Positions 49,703-58,920 of a stretch of 64,000 bases of DNA are shown piece by piece. The stretch covers positions 1,178,001-1,242,000 of the forward strand of contig NZ_CP066796.1 in the NCBI RefSeq assembly GCF_017161565.1. The letters run 5' to 3'. The notes beneath the pieces were generated by a model. It was given only the letters and a program-made list of their open reading frames with translations, had not been told where the DNA came from and searched no databases. A program made the position numbers and the translations under genes. Each line of letters begins with the position of its first letter. The stretch's first letter is position 1. The stretch comes from Erwinia amylovora (GTDB lineage: Bacteria; Pseudomonadota; Gammaproteobacteria; Enterobacterales; Enterobacteriaceae).

Positions 49703-50359
49703 TTGCAACAAGCACGCTGTTACCTGCTGGGCGAACGCGCGGTAGTCCTCGAGTTAGCACCTCCGCTATCGCTGGCCAGCCAGCAGCGCATCTGGGGGTT
49801 AATGCAACGCCTGAAGGATTGCCGCGAAACCCTCGAAATTGTCCCCGGAATGAACAACATTACCGTTCTGTTGCGCGATCCTCAGCGCGATATACATCAG
49901 GCAATTGATTGGCTACAGCAGCACTGGGAAGAGAGTGAAGCGCTGGAGCTGGCATCACGCCGGGTTGACATTCCTGTGGTCTATGGCGGTCAGTCGGGCG
50001 CGGATCTGGACGAGGTGGCGCATCATAGCGGCATGACAGCTTCTCAGGTCGTGGCCTGTCACGCATCGACAGATTACGTGGTGTACTTTATTGGTTTCCA
50101 GCCGGGTTTCCCGTATCTCGCTGGGTTGGACAAACGGCTGCATACGCCGCGACGCGCGGAACCTCGCGTGCTGGTGCCTGCCGGCTCAGTCGGTATTGGC
50201 GGCAGTCAGACCGGGATTTACCCCGTGGCGGCTCCCGGCGGCTGGCAGTTGATTGGTCAGACACCTATCGCGCTGTTCACCCCGCAACAACATCCTCCGG
50301 TGCTGTTGCGCCCCGGCGATCGCGTGCGCTTTGTGCCGCAGAAGGAGGGTATATGCTGA
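49703..50359 (+). CDS. pxpB: 5-oxoprolinase subunit PxpB (KipI-like)
   Basis: With PxpA and PxpC forms the ATP-dependent bacterial 5-oxoprolinase that opens pyroglutamate to glutamate. KipI/carboxyltransferase subdomain 1; VEYVV-like [19 protein letters not shown] and [20 protein letters not shown] are diagnostic. The start is a TTG: a perfect AGGAGG (49691-49696) lies six bases upstream, and the 218 residues match E. coli. The apparent upstream TTG start would place the ribosome site inside the gene. It overlaps pxpC by 7 bases. Confidence 0.94.
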   Translation: MQQARCYLLGERAVVLELAPPLSLASQQRIWGLMQRLKDCRETLEIVPGMNNITVLLRDPQRDIHQAIDWLQQHWEESEALELASRRVDIPVVYGGQSGADLDEVAHHSGMTASQVVACHASTDYVVYFIGFQPGFPYLAGLDKRLHTPRRAEPRVLVPAGSVGIGGSQTGIYPVAAPGGWQLIGQTPIALFTPQQHPPVLLRPGDRVRFVPQKEGIC

Positions 50360-51291
50360 ACATTATCCGCGCCGGGATCGGCAGCAGTATTCAGGACGCG
50401 GGCCGTGCTGGCTGGCGGCAATACGGGGTCAGTTCGGGCGGCGTGATGGATCAACCGGCCATGCAAACCGCCAATATGCTGGTGGGCAACGCCGCAGGCA
50501 GTGCGGTAGTGGAAATCACGCTTGGCGGTTTTTGCGCCGAGTTTGAGCGTGATGGCTGGATCGCGCTGGCGGGGGCGGGCTGCCACGCTGAACTGGATGG
50601 TCAGGCGGTGTGGACCGGCTGGCGTTGTGCGGTGAAAAAAGGCCAGCGGCTGACGCTCAGTCTGCCGCAGCGCGGCATGCGCAGCTATCTGGCGGTTAAC
50701 GGTGGCTATGTGATTGAGGAGATCATGAACTCTGCCAGCACCGATCTGAACGCCGGTTTTGGCGGATTCGCCGGGCGCAAGCTCCAGGACGGCGATCGCA
50801 TTCCACTCGGTACGCCCAGCCGTGAGTTTCATCAGCCTGCCGGCGTGCGCCAGCTGCTGTGGGGCAACCGGGTGCGCGCCATGCCCGGCCCGGAGTATCA
50901 TGAATTCAGCGCAGAGAGCCGGGAAGCGTTCTGGCGCACGGCCTGGCGGCTGAATCCGCAGAGCAACCGCATGGGGTACCGCTTGCAGGGGCGTCAGCTG
51001 CGGCGTGATACTTCGCGCGATTTGTTGTCGCATGGCCTGGTGCCCGGCGTGGTTCAGGTGCCGCCGGGCGGCCAGCCCATCGTTCTGATGGCGGATGCGC
51101 AGACGACCGGCGGATATCCGCGTATTGCTTGCGTTATCGAAGCCGATCTCTGGCATCTGGCGCAGCTGCGTCTCGGCGAACCGGTGCACTTTGTCTGTTG
51201 CACGCTGGAGCAGGCGTTGCAGGCAAAACGTGAACAGCTGCGGGCGCTGGAACAAATGGCTAAGGGGCTGGCCGATGAAAGTCGATCTTAA
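50353..51291 (+). CDS. pxpC: 5-oxoprolinase subunit PxpC (KipA-like)
   Basis: Carboxyltransferase subdomain 2 of 312 residues, partner of PxpB. The N-terminal [23 protein letters not shown] and [19 protein letters not shown] are hallmarks. The ATG overlaps the end of pxpB and the 3' end overlaps pxpA by 17 bases, so the three subunits are tightly coupled. Confidence 0.95.
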   Translation: MLNIIRAGIGSSIQDAGRAGWRQYGVSSGGVMDQPAMQTANMLVGNAAGSAVVEITLGGFCAEFERDGWIALAGAGCHAELDGQAVWTGWRCAVKKGQRLTLSLPQRGMRSYLAVNGGYVIEEIMNSASTDLNAGFGGFAGRKLQDGDRIPLGTPSREFHQPAGVRQLLWGNRVRAMPGPEYHEFSAESREAFWRTAWRLNPQSNRMGYRLQGRQLRRDTSRDLLSHGLVPGVVQVPPGGQPIVLMADAQTTGGYPRIACVIEADLWHLAQLRLGEPVHFVCCTLEQALQAKREQLRALEQMAKGLADESRS

Positions 51292-52012
51292 TGCCGATCT
51301 GGGTGAAGGATGCGCGCATGACCGCGCGCTGTTGCAGCTGGTTTCATCCGCCAATATCGCCTGTGGTTTTCACGCCGGTGATGCCCAAACCATGCTGCAA
51401 TCGGTGCGTTGGGCGCTGGAATTTAACGTGGCGATAGGCGCGCATCCCGGCTTTGCCGACCGCAATAATTTTGGCCGCAGCCCGCAGCAGCTGCCGCCGG
51501 AAACCGTCTACGCGCAGGTGGTTTACCAGCTGGGTGCGTTAAAAGCGCTGGCAGAAGGCGAGGGGGGCAAACTGGTACACGTTAAACCGCACGGTGCGCT
51601 GTATAACCAGGCGGCAAAAGACCCGGTTCTGGCTGACGCTATCGCCCGGGCGGTAAGCGTGACTGACCGGGCGCTGGTGCTGGTCGGGCTGGCCAACAGC
51701 GAGTTAATCCGCGCCGGAAAACGCCACGGGTTAACCACGCGCCAGGAAGTCTTTGCCGACCGCGCTTACCAGCGCGACGGCTCGCTGGTTGCACGCGGTC
51801 AACCCGGTGCGCTGGTTGAAAACGATGCGCAGGCCATCAGACAGACGTTGACGATGATACAAAAAGGGCAGGTCCAGAGCCTGGGCGGGGACTGGGTGAA
51901 GGTTCAGGCGGACAGTATCTGCCTGCACGGCGACGGCCCCCACGCGCTCGATTTTGCCCGCCAGCTGCGCCGGGCGTTCAGCTTGCTGGATATTGAAGTC
52001 AGCAGTCACTAA
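51275..52012 (+). CDS. pxpA: 5-oxoprolinase subunit PxpA (LamB/YcsF family)
   Basis: A 245-residue subunit starting [12 protein letters not shown], with [11 protein letters not shown] and VGAHPGF-like [15 protein letters not shown] motifs, and VKPHGALYN, which hold the conserved Asp, His and Glu of the family. The much longer frame reading back through pxpC is in the wrong frame for that gene and is rejected. It is followed at once by the decayed start of a pcp gene. Confidence 0.95.
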   Translation: MKVDLNADLGEGCAHDRALLQLVSSANIACGFHAGDAQTMLQSVRWALEFNVAIGAHPGFADRNNFGRSPQQLPPETVYAQVVYQLGALKALAEGEGGKLVHVKPHGALYNQAAKDPVLADAIARAVSVTDRALVLVGLANSELIRAGKRHGLTTRQEVFADRAYQRDGSLVARGQPGALVENDAQAIRQTLTMIQKGQVQSLGGDWVKVQADSICLHGDGPHALDFARQLRRAFSLLDIEVSSH

Positions 52013-52077
52013 AACCGTAACTTTTTACAGGCTCCGGCCTCAACCGTTGGCGCGTTTTTCTCTTTTAAGGAGTGACT

Positions 52078-52656
52078 ATGGACGTTGCCGTGAATCTCTG
52101 GCCGCTGATGGGCATTGCCACGATCGTGGCAAAACAGCTGCCCTGCTCGTTTGGCTCCTCGCTGGAGGTGCCGTATGCGACGATCGAAGCGGTAAAGCCG
52201 GAGCGGGTGATTGCGGTCGGGCAGGCCGGTGGCCGCGCTGATATCAGCATTGAGCGCGTGGCGATTAACATTGACGATGCGCGCATCCCGGATAATGCGG
52301 GTGCGCAGCCGGTTGACCAGCCGGTGGTTGTCGGTGGCCCGGTAGCGCTGTTTTCCACGTTGCCTGTTAACGCGCTGGTGGCCGGGATCCGTGAAGCCGG
52401 GATCCCCGCATCGGTTTCGCAAACTGCAGGTACCTGTACCTGTAATCACGTTATGTACGGACTGATGCACTATTTGCGTCGGCGCAAAACGCGTGGCGGT
52501 TTTATCCATCTCCCTTATCTGCCTGAGCAGGCGATGAATCATCCCGGCGCGCCCGGCATGCCGTTGGCAACGAACGTTCTGGCGCTGGAGATGGCCGTCA
52601 GCATTGCGCCGGCTGTTGAAGAGGATATTCGTCTTGAGGGCGGGGCAACGCATTAA
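52078..52656 (+). pseudogene. pcp: pyroglutamyl peptidase lacking its N-terminal 22 residues
   Basis: Family C15 peptidase that removes N-terminal pyroglutamate from peptides. In this 192-residue frame the triad is Glu59, Cys122 ([11 protein letters not shown]) and His144 ([11 protein letters not shown]), each about 22-24 positions below the usual 81/144/168. The N-terminal strand and GFEPFGG-type loop, which line the substrate pocket, are missing. In frame upstream, codons from 52021 read LFTGSGLNR, a decayed match, then TAA at 52066-52068; KTV is in another frame. AAGGAG five bases before ATG 52078 could still drive a short product, so activity is uncertain. Confidence 0.75.
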
Positions 52657-52673
52657 GAGTAAAGGAGCGACAG

Positions 52674-53468
52674 ATGCCGGAAGGTCCTGAAATCCGCCGG
52701 GTGGCGGATCGGCTGGAAGAGGCAATAAAAGGGAAAGTGCTGACCGACGTCTGGTTTGCCTTCCCGGCATTGCAGACTTATCAGCAAATGCTGGTCGGCG
52801 AGCGAATTATCTCCATTGAAACGCGCGGCAAGGCGCTGTTGACCCATTTTTCAAATGGCCTGACGCTGTACAGCCACAATCAGCTGTATGGAGTCTGGCG
52901 CATTATAAACAGCGGGGCCGAGCCGGCAGAGAGCAAGCGTGTACTGCGGGTGCGGCTGGCGGCCGCTGACCAAACGCTGCTGCTGTACAGCGCATCGGAT
53001 ATTCAGCTACTGGATGTTCAGGGGCTGGCTGCACATCCGTTTCTGCAACGGACAGGCCCGGACGTGCTGGATATGGCGCTGACAGCAGAGCAGGTGCGTG
53101 AACGGTTATTGTCGAAGCGCTTTCGCCGTCGCCAGTTCAGCGGGCTGTTGCTGGATCAGGCATTTCTCGCCGGGTTGGGTAACTATCTGCGCGTTGAGAT
53201 CCTCTGGCAGGCAGGGCTTGCCGCACAGCACAAGGCCGAAACGTTGAGCGACCAGCAGCTCGATGCGTTGGCAACGGCACTGCTGGCGGTACCACGCCTC
53301 TCTTATCGTACCCGCGGCAAGGTGGATGAAAACCACCATCACGGCGCGCTGTTCAGCTTTAAAGTTTTTCACCGCGCCGGTAAAAGATGCGAGCGCTGCG
53401 GTGACATCATTGTCAAAACCGTGCTCTCTTCCCGGCCTTTTTACTGGTGCCCTGGCTGCCAGAAATAA
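52674..53468 (+). CDS. nei: endonuclease VIII
   Basis: DNA glycosylase/AP lyase for oxidised pyrimidines, 264 residues. Pro2 and Glu3 ([14 protein letters not shown]) are the catalytic N terminus, Lys near residue 53 ([10 protein letters not shown]) is the beta-turn lysine, and the H2TH domain is central. The C-terminal zinc finger is [11 protein letters not shown] with [17 protein letters not shown] precedes the ATG. It follows pcp by 17 bases; in E. coli it follows pxpA directly. Confidence 0.96.
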   Translation: MPEGPEIRRVADRLEEAIKGKVLTDVWFAFPALQTYQQMLVGERIISIETRGKALLTHFSNGLTLYSHNQLYGVWRIINSGAEPAESKRVLRVRLAAADQTLLLYSASDIQLLDVQGLAAHPFLQRTGPDVLDMALTAEQVRERLLSKRFRRRQFSGLLLDQAFLAGLGNYLRVEILWQAGLAAQHKAETLSDQQLDALATALLAVPRLSYRTRGKVDENHHHGALFSFKVFHRAGKRCERCGDIIVKTVLSSRPFYWCPGCQK

Positions 53469-53497
53469 CAAAGCCGGGCTGACTAAGCCAGCCCGGC
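53463..53497 (-). terminator. terminator between gltA and nei
   Basis: GCCGGGCTG/CAGCCCGGC with a 7-base loop. On the minus strand TTTGTTATTT follows, suiting gltA; nei ends just before it on the plus strand. Confidence 0.8.
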
Positions 53498-53548
53498 CAC
53501 GTTTAGCGCTTGCAACAGGATGCGTTACCAGAACCTGTCGCCAGCAGT

Positions 53549-54832
53549 TTACTTTTTAATCTTTGAGGTGAAATTACGCTGGTCGTAACCGGTGTAAAGC
53601 TGACGCGGGCGGGCAATTTTCACCCCATCATCATGCATTTCCTTCCAGTGAGCAATCCAGCCCACGGTGCGTGCCATGGCAAAGATCACCGTGAACATAG
53701 AGGAAGGAATACCCATCGCTTTTAAAATGATGCCGGAATAGAAGTCAACGTTAGGATAGAGTTTTCGCTCGATGAAGTACGGATCATTCAGCGCGATGTG
53801 TTCAAGCTCCATCGCTACTTCCAGCAGATCGTCTTTCATCCCCAGCTCATTCAGCACTTCATGACAGGTTTCACGCATCACCGTGGCGCGTGGATCGTAG
53901 TTCTTATACACGCGGTGGCCGAAGCCCATCAGACGGAACGAATCGTTTTTATCTTTAGCCCGGCGCAGGAATTCAGGAATGTGCTCAACGCTACTGATCT
54001 CTTCTAACATACGCAGGCAGGCTTCGTTTGCCCCACCGTGAGCAGGACCCCACAGTGAGGCAATTCCCGCTGCAATACAGGCGAACGGATTGGCACCGGA
54101 AGAGCCGGCAGTACGTACGGTAGAGGTGGAGGCGTTCTGTTCGTGGTCGGCGTGCAGGATCAGAATACGGTCCATGGCGCGTTCCAGAACCGGGTTCACC
54201 ACGTACTCTTCGCAAGGCGTAGAGAACATCATATTGAGGAAGTTACCGGCGTAGGAAAGGTCGTTACGCGGATAAACAAACGGCTGGCCGATGGAATATT
54301 TGTAGCACATCGCCGCCATGGTCGGCATTTTAGACAGCAGTCGGAAAGCGGCAATTTCACGATGGCGTTCAATATTGACATCCATCGCATCATGGTAAAA
54401 TGCGGCCAGCGCCCCGGTAACACCGCACATCACTGCCATCGGATGGGAGTCGCGGCGGAAGCCACGGAACAGATGATGTATTTGCTCATGCAGCATGGTG
54501 TGACGCGTCACTGTCACTTTAAAATCTTCGAACTGTTCTGCGCTGGGCGCCTCACCATTAAGCAGAATGTAACAAACTTCCAGATAGTTGGAGTGCAACG
54601 CCAGCTGGTCAATAGGGAAACCACGATGCAGAAGGATGCCTTCATCGCCATCGATGTAGGTGATTTTAGATTCGCAGGACGCGGTAGAGGTAAAGCCTGG
54701 ATCGAAGGTGAAGTAGCCTTTAGAGCCGAGCCCACGGACATCGATTTCTTCCTGGCCTAACGTGCCTTTCAGCACATCAAGCTCGATAGCAGCTTCACCA
54801 TCGAGGGTTAGCGTTGCTTTTTTATCAGCCAT
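53549..54832 (-). CDS. gltA: citrate synthase (type II)
   Basis: Condenses acetyl-CoA and oxaloacetate, entry to the TCA cycle. It has 427 residues, as in E. coli. Conserved catalytic segments are [31 protein letters not shown] and NVDFYSG. The N-terminal Ile/Thr-rich NADH-sensing region of the hexameric Gram-negative enzyme is present. The start [10 protein letters not shown] follows AAGGAG by 7 bases; the two-codon extension is unlikely. It is divergent from sdhCDAB. Confidence 0.97.
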   Translation of the reverse strand: MADKKATLTLDGEAAIELDVLKGTLGQEEIDVRGLGSKGYFTFDPGFTSTASCESKITYIDGDEGILLHRGFPIDQLALHSNYLEVCYILLNGEAPSAEQFEDFKVTVTRHTMLHEQIHHLFRGFRRDSHPMAVMCGVTGALAAFYHDAMDVNIERHREIAAFRLLSKMPTMAAMCYKYSIGQPFVYPRNDLSYAGNFLNMMFSTPCEEYVVNPVLERAMDRILILHADHEQNASTSTVRTAGSSGANPFACIAAGIASLWGPAHGGANEACLRMLEEISSVEHIPEFLRRAKDKNDSFRLMGFGHRVYKNYDPRATVMRETCHEVLNELGMKDDLLEVAMELEHIALNDPYFIERKLYPNVDFYSGIILKAMGIPSSMFTVIFAMARTVGWIAHWKEMHDDGVKIARPRQLYTGYDQRNFTSKIKK

Positions 54833-55458
54833 TTTCAATCTCCTTAGCGCCTAATATAGGGATCTTTATCACCGGGAAAGCCACATCTCCCCAGCCTCTT
54901 GCCTGACGCGAAAGGTAATCAACTCTGTGGCATCTTATTGTGTGCAGGGTACAGAGTGACGGGCGCATGCCGGGCGGGTGGGCACCATCCTGATGAGTAT
55001 CATAGTCATGACACGATCCGGTATGAATATGGCTTACATAGTAGCCAATACCTGAGAGTTTGGATAATCTTAACCAATGTTACATAACTTATGCGTATGG
55101 GAAAGTGTGTCCCCTTAACTTTTGTGCATTTCGGAACGTATCCGTAGATTTGTAGCAAAATTGTTTAACTTTTGTCAAATCAGATAATTAAATATGCGAG
55201 TTTTATCTAAAGTGTGATTTTTGTCACTGTTTGACCGATTTTTTACCAAAGAGTTTGTAGGGGAATTGTAATGAGATTGTGATCCACTTATACTTTCGCC
55301 AGGTCTCCGGAAATACCCTGCAACAGGAGCCACCCAGCGTTTCATACGCGCCGTTTGACACTGGACGTTGAAGTTTATGTGCCTGCCGCGAATGCTTGCC
55401 TCAATAACGCTGTCTGACCCCCCTTCAGGACCGGAGGAAGCAAAATAAGAAAGGCTGT
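54833..55458. promoter_or_regulatory. 626-bp divergent gltA/sdhC control region
   Basis: Large non-coding region, with the AT-rich part about 55075-55275. In E. coli both operons are repressed by ArcA and sdh is activated by CRP and targeted by RyhB and Spot42 sRNAs. A CRP-type site is at 55213-55228. AT-rich TTAACTTTTGTCAAATCAG and AATTAAATATG segments around 55165-55198 could hold ArcA sites but I cannot define them. A 62-codon frame at 54899-55087 shows no family features. Confidence 0.75.
55213..55228. promoter_or_regulatory. CRP-cAMP binding site upstream of sdhC
   Basis: TGTGA-TTTTTG-TCACT matches the CRP consensus at 9 of 10 positions, about 240 bases before the sdhC start, in the place expected for catabolite activation of sdh. 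Confidence 0.75.
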
Positions 55459-55848
55459 GTGGGCAAAACCTTGAAAAAACAACGACCTGTCAACTTGGAT
55501 CTCTCAACGATCCGGTTTCCCTTAACCGCAATTGCGTCCATCCTCCATCGCGTTTCCGGCGTCATTACCTTTGTGTCGATTGGAATTCTGCTGTGGTTGC
55601 TGGGTTTGTCGCTCTCTTCTCCCGAAGGTTTCCTCCAGGCTTCTGCCGTGATGGACAGCTTCATTGCCAAATTCATTATGTGGGGTATTTTAACTGCGCT
55701 GGCGTACCATATTGCCGGTGGCATTCGCCATATGATGATGGATTTTGGCCTGCTGGGTGAAACCTTAGAGACCGGCAAATTTTCTGCGCAAATTGCATTC
55801 GGTATCACCGTCGTGCTCTCAATTCTGGCTGGAGTCCTCGTATGGTAA
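55459..55848 (+). CDS. sdhC: succinate dehydrogenase cytochrome b556 subunit
   Basis: Membrane anchor of complex II, 129 residues and three spans. Quinone-site Ser27 and Arg31 (SILHRVSG) and haem ligand His84 ([16 protein letters not shown]) are conserved. The start is GTG: AAGG lies upstream and (M)[14 protein letters not shown] aligns with E. coli. It overlaps sdhD by 7 bases. Confidence 0.96.
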   Translation: MGKTLKKQRPVNLDLSTIRFPLTAIASILHRVSGVITFVSIGILLWLLGLSLSSPEGFLQASAVMDSFIAKFIMWGILTALAYHIAGGIRHMMMDFGLLGETLETGKFSAQIAFGITVVLSILAGVLVW

Positions 55849-56192
55849 GCAACGCTTCTGCACTGGGGCGCAATGGCATTCATGACTGGCTGCTGCTGCG
55901 TGCCGCCGCTATGATAATGACCCTTTACGTGTTGTACATCCTCGCTTTTATCGTCATGTCAGGCACCCTGACCTATGATATCTGGCGTGGTTTTTTTGCC
56001 TCATCCTTTACTAAAGTCTTCACCCTTCTGACGTTGTTTTCTATCCTGGTGCACGGCTGGATCGGGATGTGGCAGGTACTGACCGACTATATTAAACCAC
56101 TGGCGTTGCGCATGATGCTGCAGCTGGTTGTTGTGGTAGCACTGTTGGTGTATGCCATTTATGGAACTGTTGTTGTGTGGGGTGCGTCATGA
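55842..56192 (+). CDS. sdhD: succinate dehydrogenase membrane anchor SdhD
   Basis: Second anchor subunit, 116 residues and three spans. His71 (LVHGWIGMW), Asp82 and Tyr83 (TDYIKPL) shape the haem and quinone sites. It overlaps sdhA by ATGA. Confidence 0.96.
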   Translation: MVSNASALGRNGIHDWLLLRAAAMIMTLYVLYILAFIVMSGTLTYDIWRGFFASSFTKVFTLLTLFSILVHGWIGMWQVLTDYIKPLALRMMLQLVVVVALLVYAIYGTVVVWGAS

Positions 56193-57955
56193 AGTTGCCA
56201 GTCAGAGAATTTGATGCCGTTGTGATCGGCGCAGGCGGTGCAGGTATGCGCGCCGCATTACAGATTTCCCAATCGGGGCAGACATGTGCCCTGTTATCAA
56301 AAGTTTTCCCAACCCGTTCCCATACGGTATCGGCTCAGGGGGGGATCACCGTAGCGCTGGGTAATACCCATGAAGACAACTGGGAATGGCATATGTACGA
56401 CACCGTCAAGGGTTCCGATTATATCGGCGACCAGGACGCGATTGAATATATGTGCAAAACCGGCCCGGAAGCGATCCTTGAACTTGAGCATATGGGCTTG
56501 CCGTTTTCACGCCTGGACGACGGTCGTATCTATCAGCGTCCGTTCGGTGGGCAGTCGAAAAACTTCGGCGGTGAGCAGGCGGCTCGCACTGCTGCTGCTG
56601 CTGACCGTACCGGTCACGCCTTGCTGCATACGCTTTACCAACAAAACCTGAAAAACAACACCACCATTTTCTCTGAATGGTATGCGCTGGATCTGGTGAA
56701 AAACGCTGACGGGGCCATCGTCGGCTGCACCGCGCTCAATATCGAAGATGGTGAAGTGGTGTATTTTAAAGCGCGTGCAACGGTACTGGCTACCGGCGGT
56801 GCAGGGCGCATCTACCAGTCGACCACTAACGCACATATCAATACCGGCGATGGAGTAGGCATGGCGCTGCGTGCCGGCGTGCCGGTGCAGGATATGGAGA
56901 TGTGGCAGTTCCACCCAACCGGGATTGCCGGTGCGGGCGTGCTGGTAACGGAAGGCTGTCGTGGCGAAGGCGGCTATCTGTTGAATAAACACGGTGAGCG
57001 TTTTATGGAACGCTATGCGCCGAATGCGAAAGACCTTGCCGGGCGCGACGTGGTAGCACGTTCGATCATGATCGAAATTCGCGAAGGCCGTGGCTGTGAC
57101 GGTCCGTGGGGACCGCACGCTAAGCTCAAGCTTGATCACCTTGGCAAAGAGGTGCTTGAGTCACGCCTGCCGGGCATTCTGGAGCTGTCACGCACCTTTG
57201 CCCACGTTGACCCGGTGAAAGAACCTATTCCGGTCATCCCAACCTGTCACTACATGATGGGCGGCATCCCGACCAAAGTAAGCGGTCAGGCGCTGACGCT
57301 GAACGAGCAGGGGGAGGATGTGGTGATCCCCGGTCTGTTTGCCGTCGGTGAAATTGCCTGCGTATCGGTGCACGGTGCTAACCGTCTGGGCGGCAACTCA
57401 CTGCTTGACCTGGTGGTATTTGGCCGTGCGGCCGGGTTGCATCTGCAGGAGTCAGTTCAGGAGCAGGGCGCACTGCTGGATGCAACTGAAGAAGAAATTG
57501 AGGCTTCATTGGCGCGTCTGAACCGCTGGAACAACAACATCACCGGCGAAGATCCGGCAGATCTGCGTAAAGCCCTGCAGGCCTGCATGCAGCACAACTT
57601 CTCGGTGTTCCGCGAAGGCGATGCGATGGCAAAAGGTCTGGCCGAGCTGAAGGAACTGCGCGAACGGTTGAAAAATGCCCGTCTCGATGACCGTTCCAGC
57701 GACTTCAATACCCAGCGCGTCGAATGCCTGGAGCTGGATAACCTGATGGAAACGGCTTACGCCACCGCCGTATCGGCCAACTTCCGCACCGAAAGCCGCG
57801 GCGCGCACAGCCGCTTTGACTATCCTGAACGTGACGATGCAAACTGGTTATGTCACAGCCTGTATCTGCCGCAAAGTGAAAGCATGACGCGCCGTGAGGT
57901 GAACATGCAGCCTAAACTGCGTGCGGCCTTCCCGCCGAAAGCGCGTACCTACTAG
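56189..57955 (+). CDS. sdhA: succinate dehydrogenase flavoprotein
   Basis: Catalytic subunit, 588 residues as in E. coli. It oxidises succinate to fumarate with FAD covalently bound at His45 ([11 protein letters not shown]). The Rossmann motif is [10 protein letters not shown]; active-site stretches include [22 protein letters not shown] and GRDVVARS. The start MKLPVREFD is coupled to sdhD by a 4-base overlap. Confidence 0.97.
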   Translation: MKLPVREFDAVVIGAGGAGMRAALQISQSGQTCALLSKVFPTRSHTVSAQGGITVALGNTHEDNWEWHMYDTVKGSDYIGDQDAIEYMCKTGPEAILELEHMGLPFSRLDDGRIYQRPFGGQSKNFGGEQAARTAAAADRTGHALLHTLYQQNLKNNTTIFSEWYALDLVKNADGAIVGCTALNIEDGEVVYFKARATVLATGGAGRIYQSTTNAHINTGDGVGMALRAGVPVQDMEMWQFHPTGIAGAGVLVTEGCRGEGGYLLNKHGERFMERYAPNAKDLAGRDVVARSIMIEIREGRGCDGPWGPHAKLKLDHLGKEVLESRLPGILELSRTFAHVDPVKEPIPVIPTCHYMMGGIPTKVSGQALTLNEQGEDVVIPGLFAVGEIACVSVHGANRLGGNSLLDLVVFGRAAGLHLQESVQEQGALLDATEEEIEASLARLNRWNNNITGEDPADLRKALQACMQHNFSVFREGDAMAKGLAELKELRERLKNARLDDRSSDFNTQRVECLELDNLMETAYATAVSANFRTESRGAHSRFDYPERDDANWLCHSLYLPQSESMTRREVNMQPKLRAAFPPKARTY

Positions 57956-57972
57956 TTTGCGGAGATAACACC

Positions 57973-58689
57973 ATGAGACTTGAATTTTCCATTTATCGTT
58001 ACAACCCGGATGTCGACGATGCTCCGCGTATGCAGGATTACCAGCTGGAGTCTGAAGACGGCCGTGACATGATGCTGCTGGACGCGCTGATGCGTCTGAA
58101 AGAGAAAGATCCGACTTTAACCTTCCGCCGCTCATGCCGTGAAGGGGTTTGTGGCTCCGACGGCCTCAACATGAATGGTAAGAACGGGCTGGCCTGTATT
58201 ACACCCGTTTCTGCGCTGGGTAACGGTAAGCAAAAAATTGTTATCCGTCCGTTACCGGGATTGCCGGTGATCCGCGATTTGGTGGTGGACATGGGGCAAT
58301 TCTATGCGCAATATGAGAAGATCAAGCCTTACTTGTTGAATAATGGGCAGAAACCGCCAGCAAGAGAACATCTTCAGCAGCCGCAGCAGCGCGAAAAACT
58401 GGATGGTCTGTACGAATGTATTCTTTGCGCCTGCTGTTCCACCTCATGCCCGTCATTTTGGTGGAACCCGGACAAGTTTATCGGCCCGGCTGGCCTGCTG
58501 GCCGCTTACCGTTTCCTGATTGACAGCCGTGACACCGAAACGGATGCGCGTCTGGATAATCTCAACGATGCTTTCAGCGTATTCCGCTGTCACAGTATTA
58601 TGAACTGTGTCAGCGTATGCCCTAAAGGGCTGAACCCCACTCGCGCCATCGGCCATATCAAGTCGATGCTGCTGCAGCGGGGCGCATAA
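57973..58689 (+). CDS. sdhB: succinate dehydrogenase iron-sulfur subunit
   Basis: A 238-residue subunit with three clusters. 2Fe-2S ligands: C55, C60, D63 (Asp, as in E. coli) and C75. The 4Fe-4S and 3Fe-4S ligands are in CILCACCSTSCP and CHSIMNCVSVCPKGLNP. It moves electrons from SdhA FAD to ubiquinone. AGGAGA... precedes the ATG as GCGGAGATAACACC. Confidence 0.97.
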   Translation: MRLEFSIYRYNPDVDDAPRMQDYQLESEDGRDMMLLDALMRLKEKDPTLTFRRSCREGVCGSDGLNMNGKNGLACITPVSALGNGKQKIVIRPLPGLPVIRDLVVDMGQFYAQYEKIKPYLLNNGQKPPAREHLQQPQQREKLDGLYECILCACCSTSCPSFWWNPDKFIGPAGLLAAYRFLIDSRDTETDARLDNLNDAFSVFRCHSIMNCVSVCPKGLNPTRAIGHIKSMLLQRGA

Positions 58690-58695
58690 CGCCAC

Positions 58696-58727
58696 AATTC
58701 CGGGAACCAAAGGTTCCCGGAATTTTT
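58696..58727 (+). terminator. terminator or attenuator between sdhB and sucA
   Basis: A perfect 13-bp stem AATTCCGGGAACC/GGTTCCCGGAATT with AAA loop, followed by TTTA. In E. coli sdh and suc are partly cotranscribed, so partial readthrough is expected. Confidence 0.75.
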
Positions 58728-58870
58728 ATCAGGCTATCTTTGTAAGGGGTGTTCGCCAGACGGATGTTAGCGGAAACTTTTTACAAAGGTTCCCTTACGG
58801 GCCGGTCGCTCGTATCGAAGAACCGTACCACGGCAAGCCGTTAACGCGGCGCGGGACTTGCAAAGGTTCC
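58709..58870 (+). repeat. three copies of AAAGGTTCC in the sdhB-sucA interval
   Basis: AAAGGTTCC occurs at 58709-58717, 58785-58793 and 58862-58870, spaced 76 and 77 bases. The first is the 3' arm of the terminator. The second forms a hairpin with GGAAACTTT (58772-58780) around TTAC. The third is unpaired locally. Their role is unknown. Confidence 0.5.
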
Positions 58871-58920
58871 ATCAAACAACCACGGCGAAAAAAAAGCACA
58901 ATTATGCTTAAGGGATCACA

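Noticed and set aside
50257..51354. 365-codon open frame antisense to pxpC
   Set aside because: It mirrors a well-conserved gene with overlapping, coupled neighbours on the plus strand. The product is rich in Arg, His, Gln and Ala with no family motif, typical of a high-GC shadow frame.
54899..55087. 62-codon frame between gltA and sdhC
   Set aside because: No ribosome site and no recognisable family; the region is the known divergent control region.
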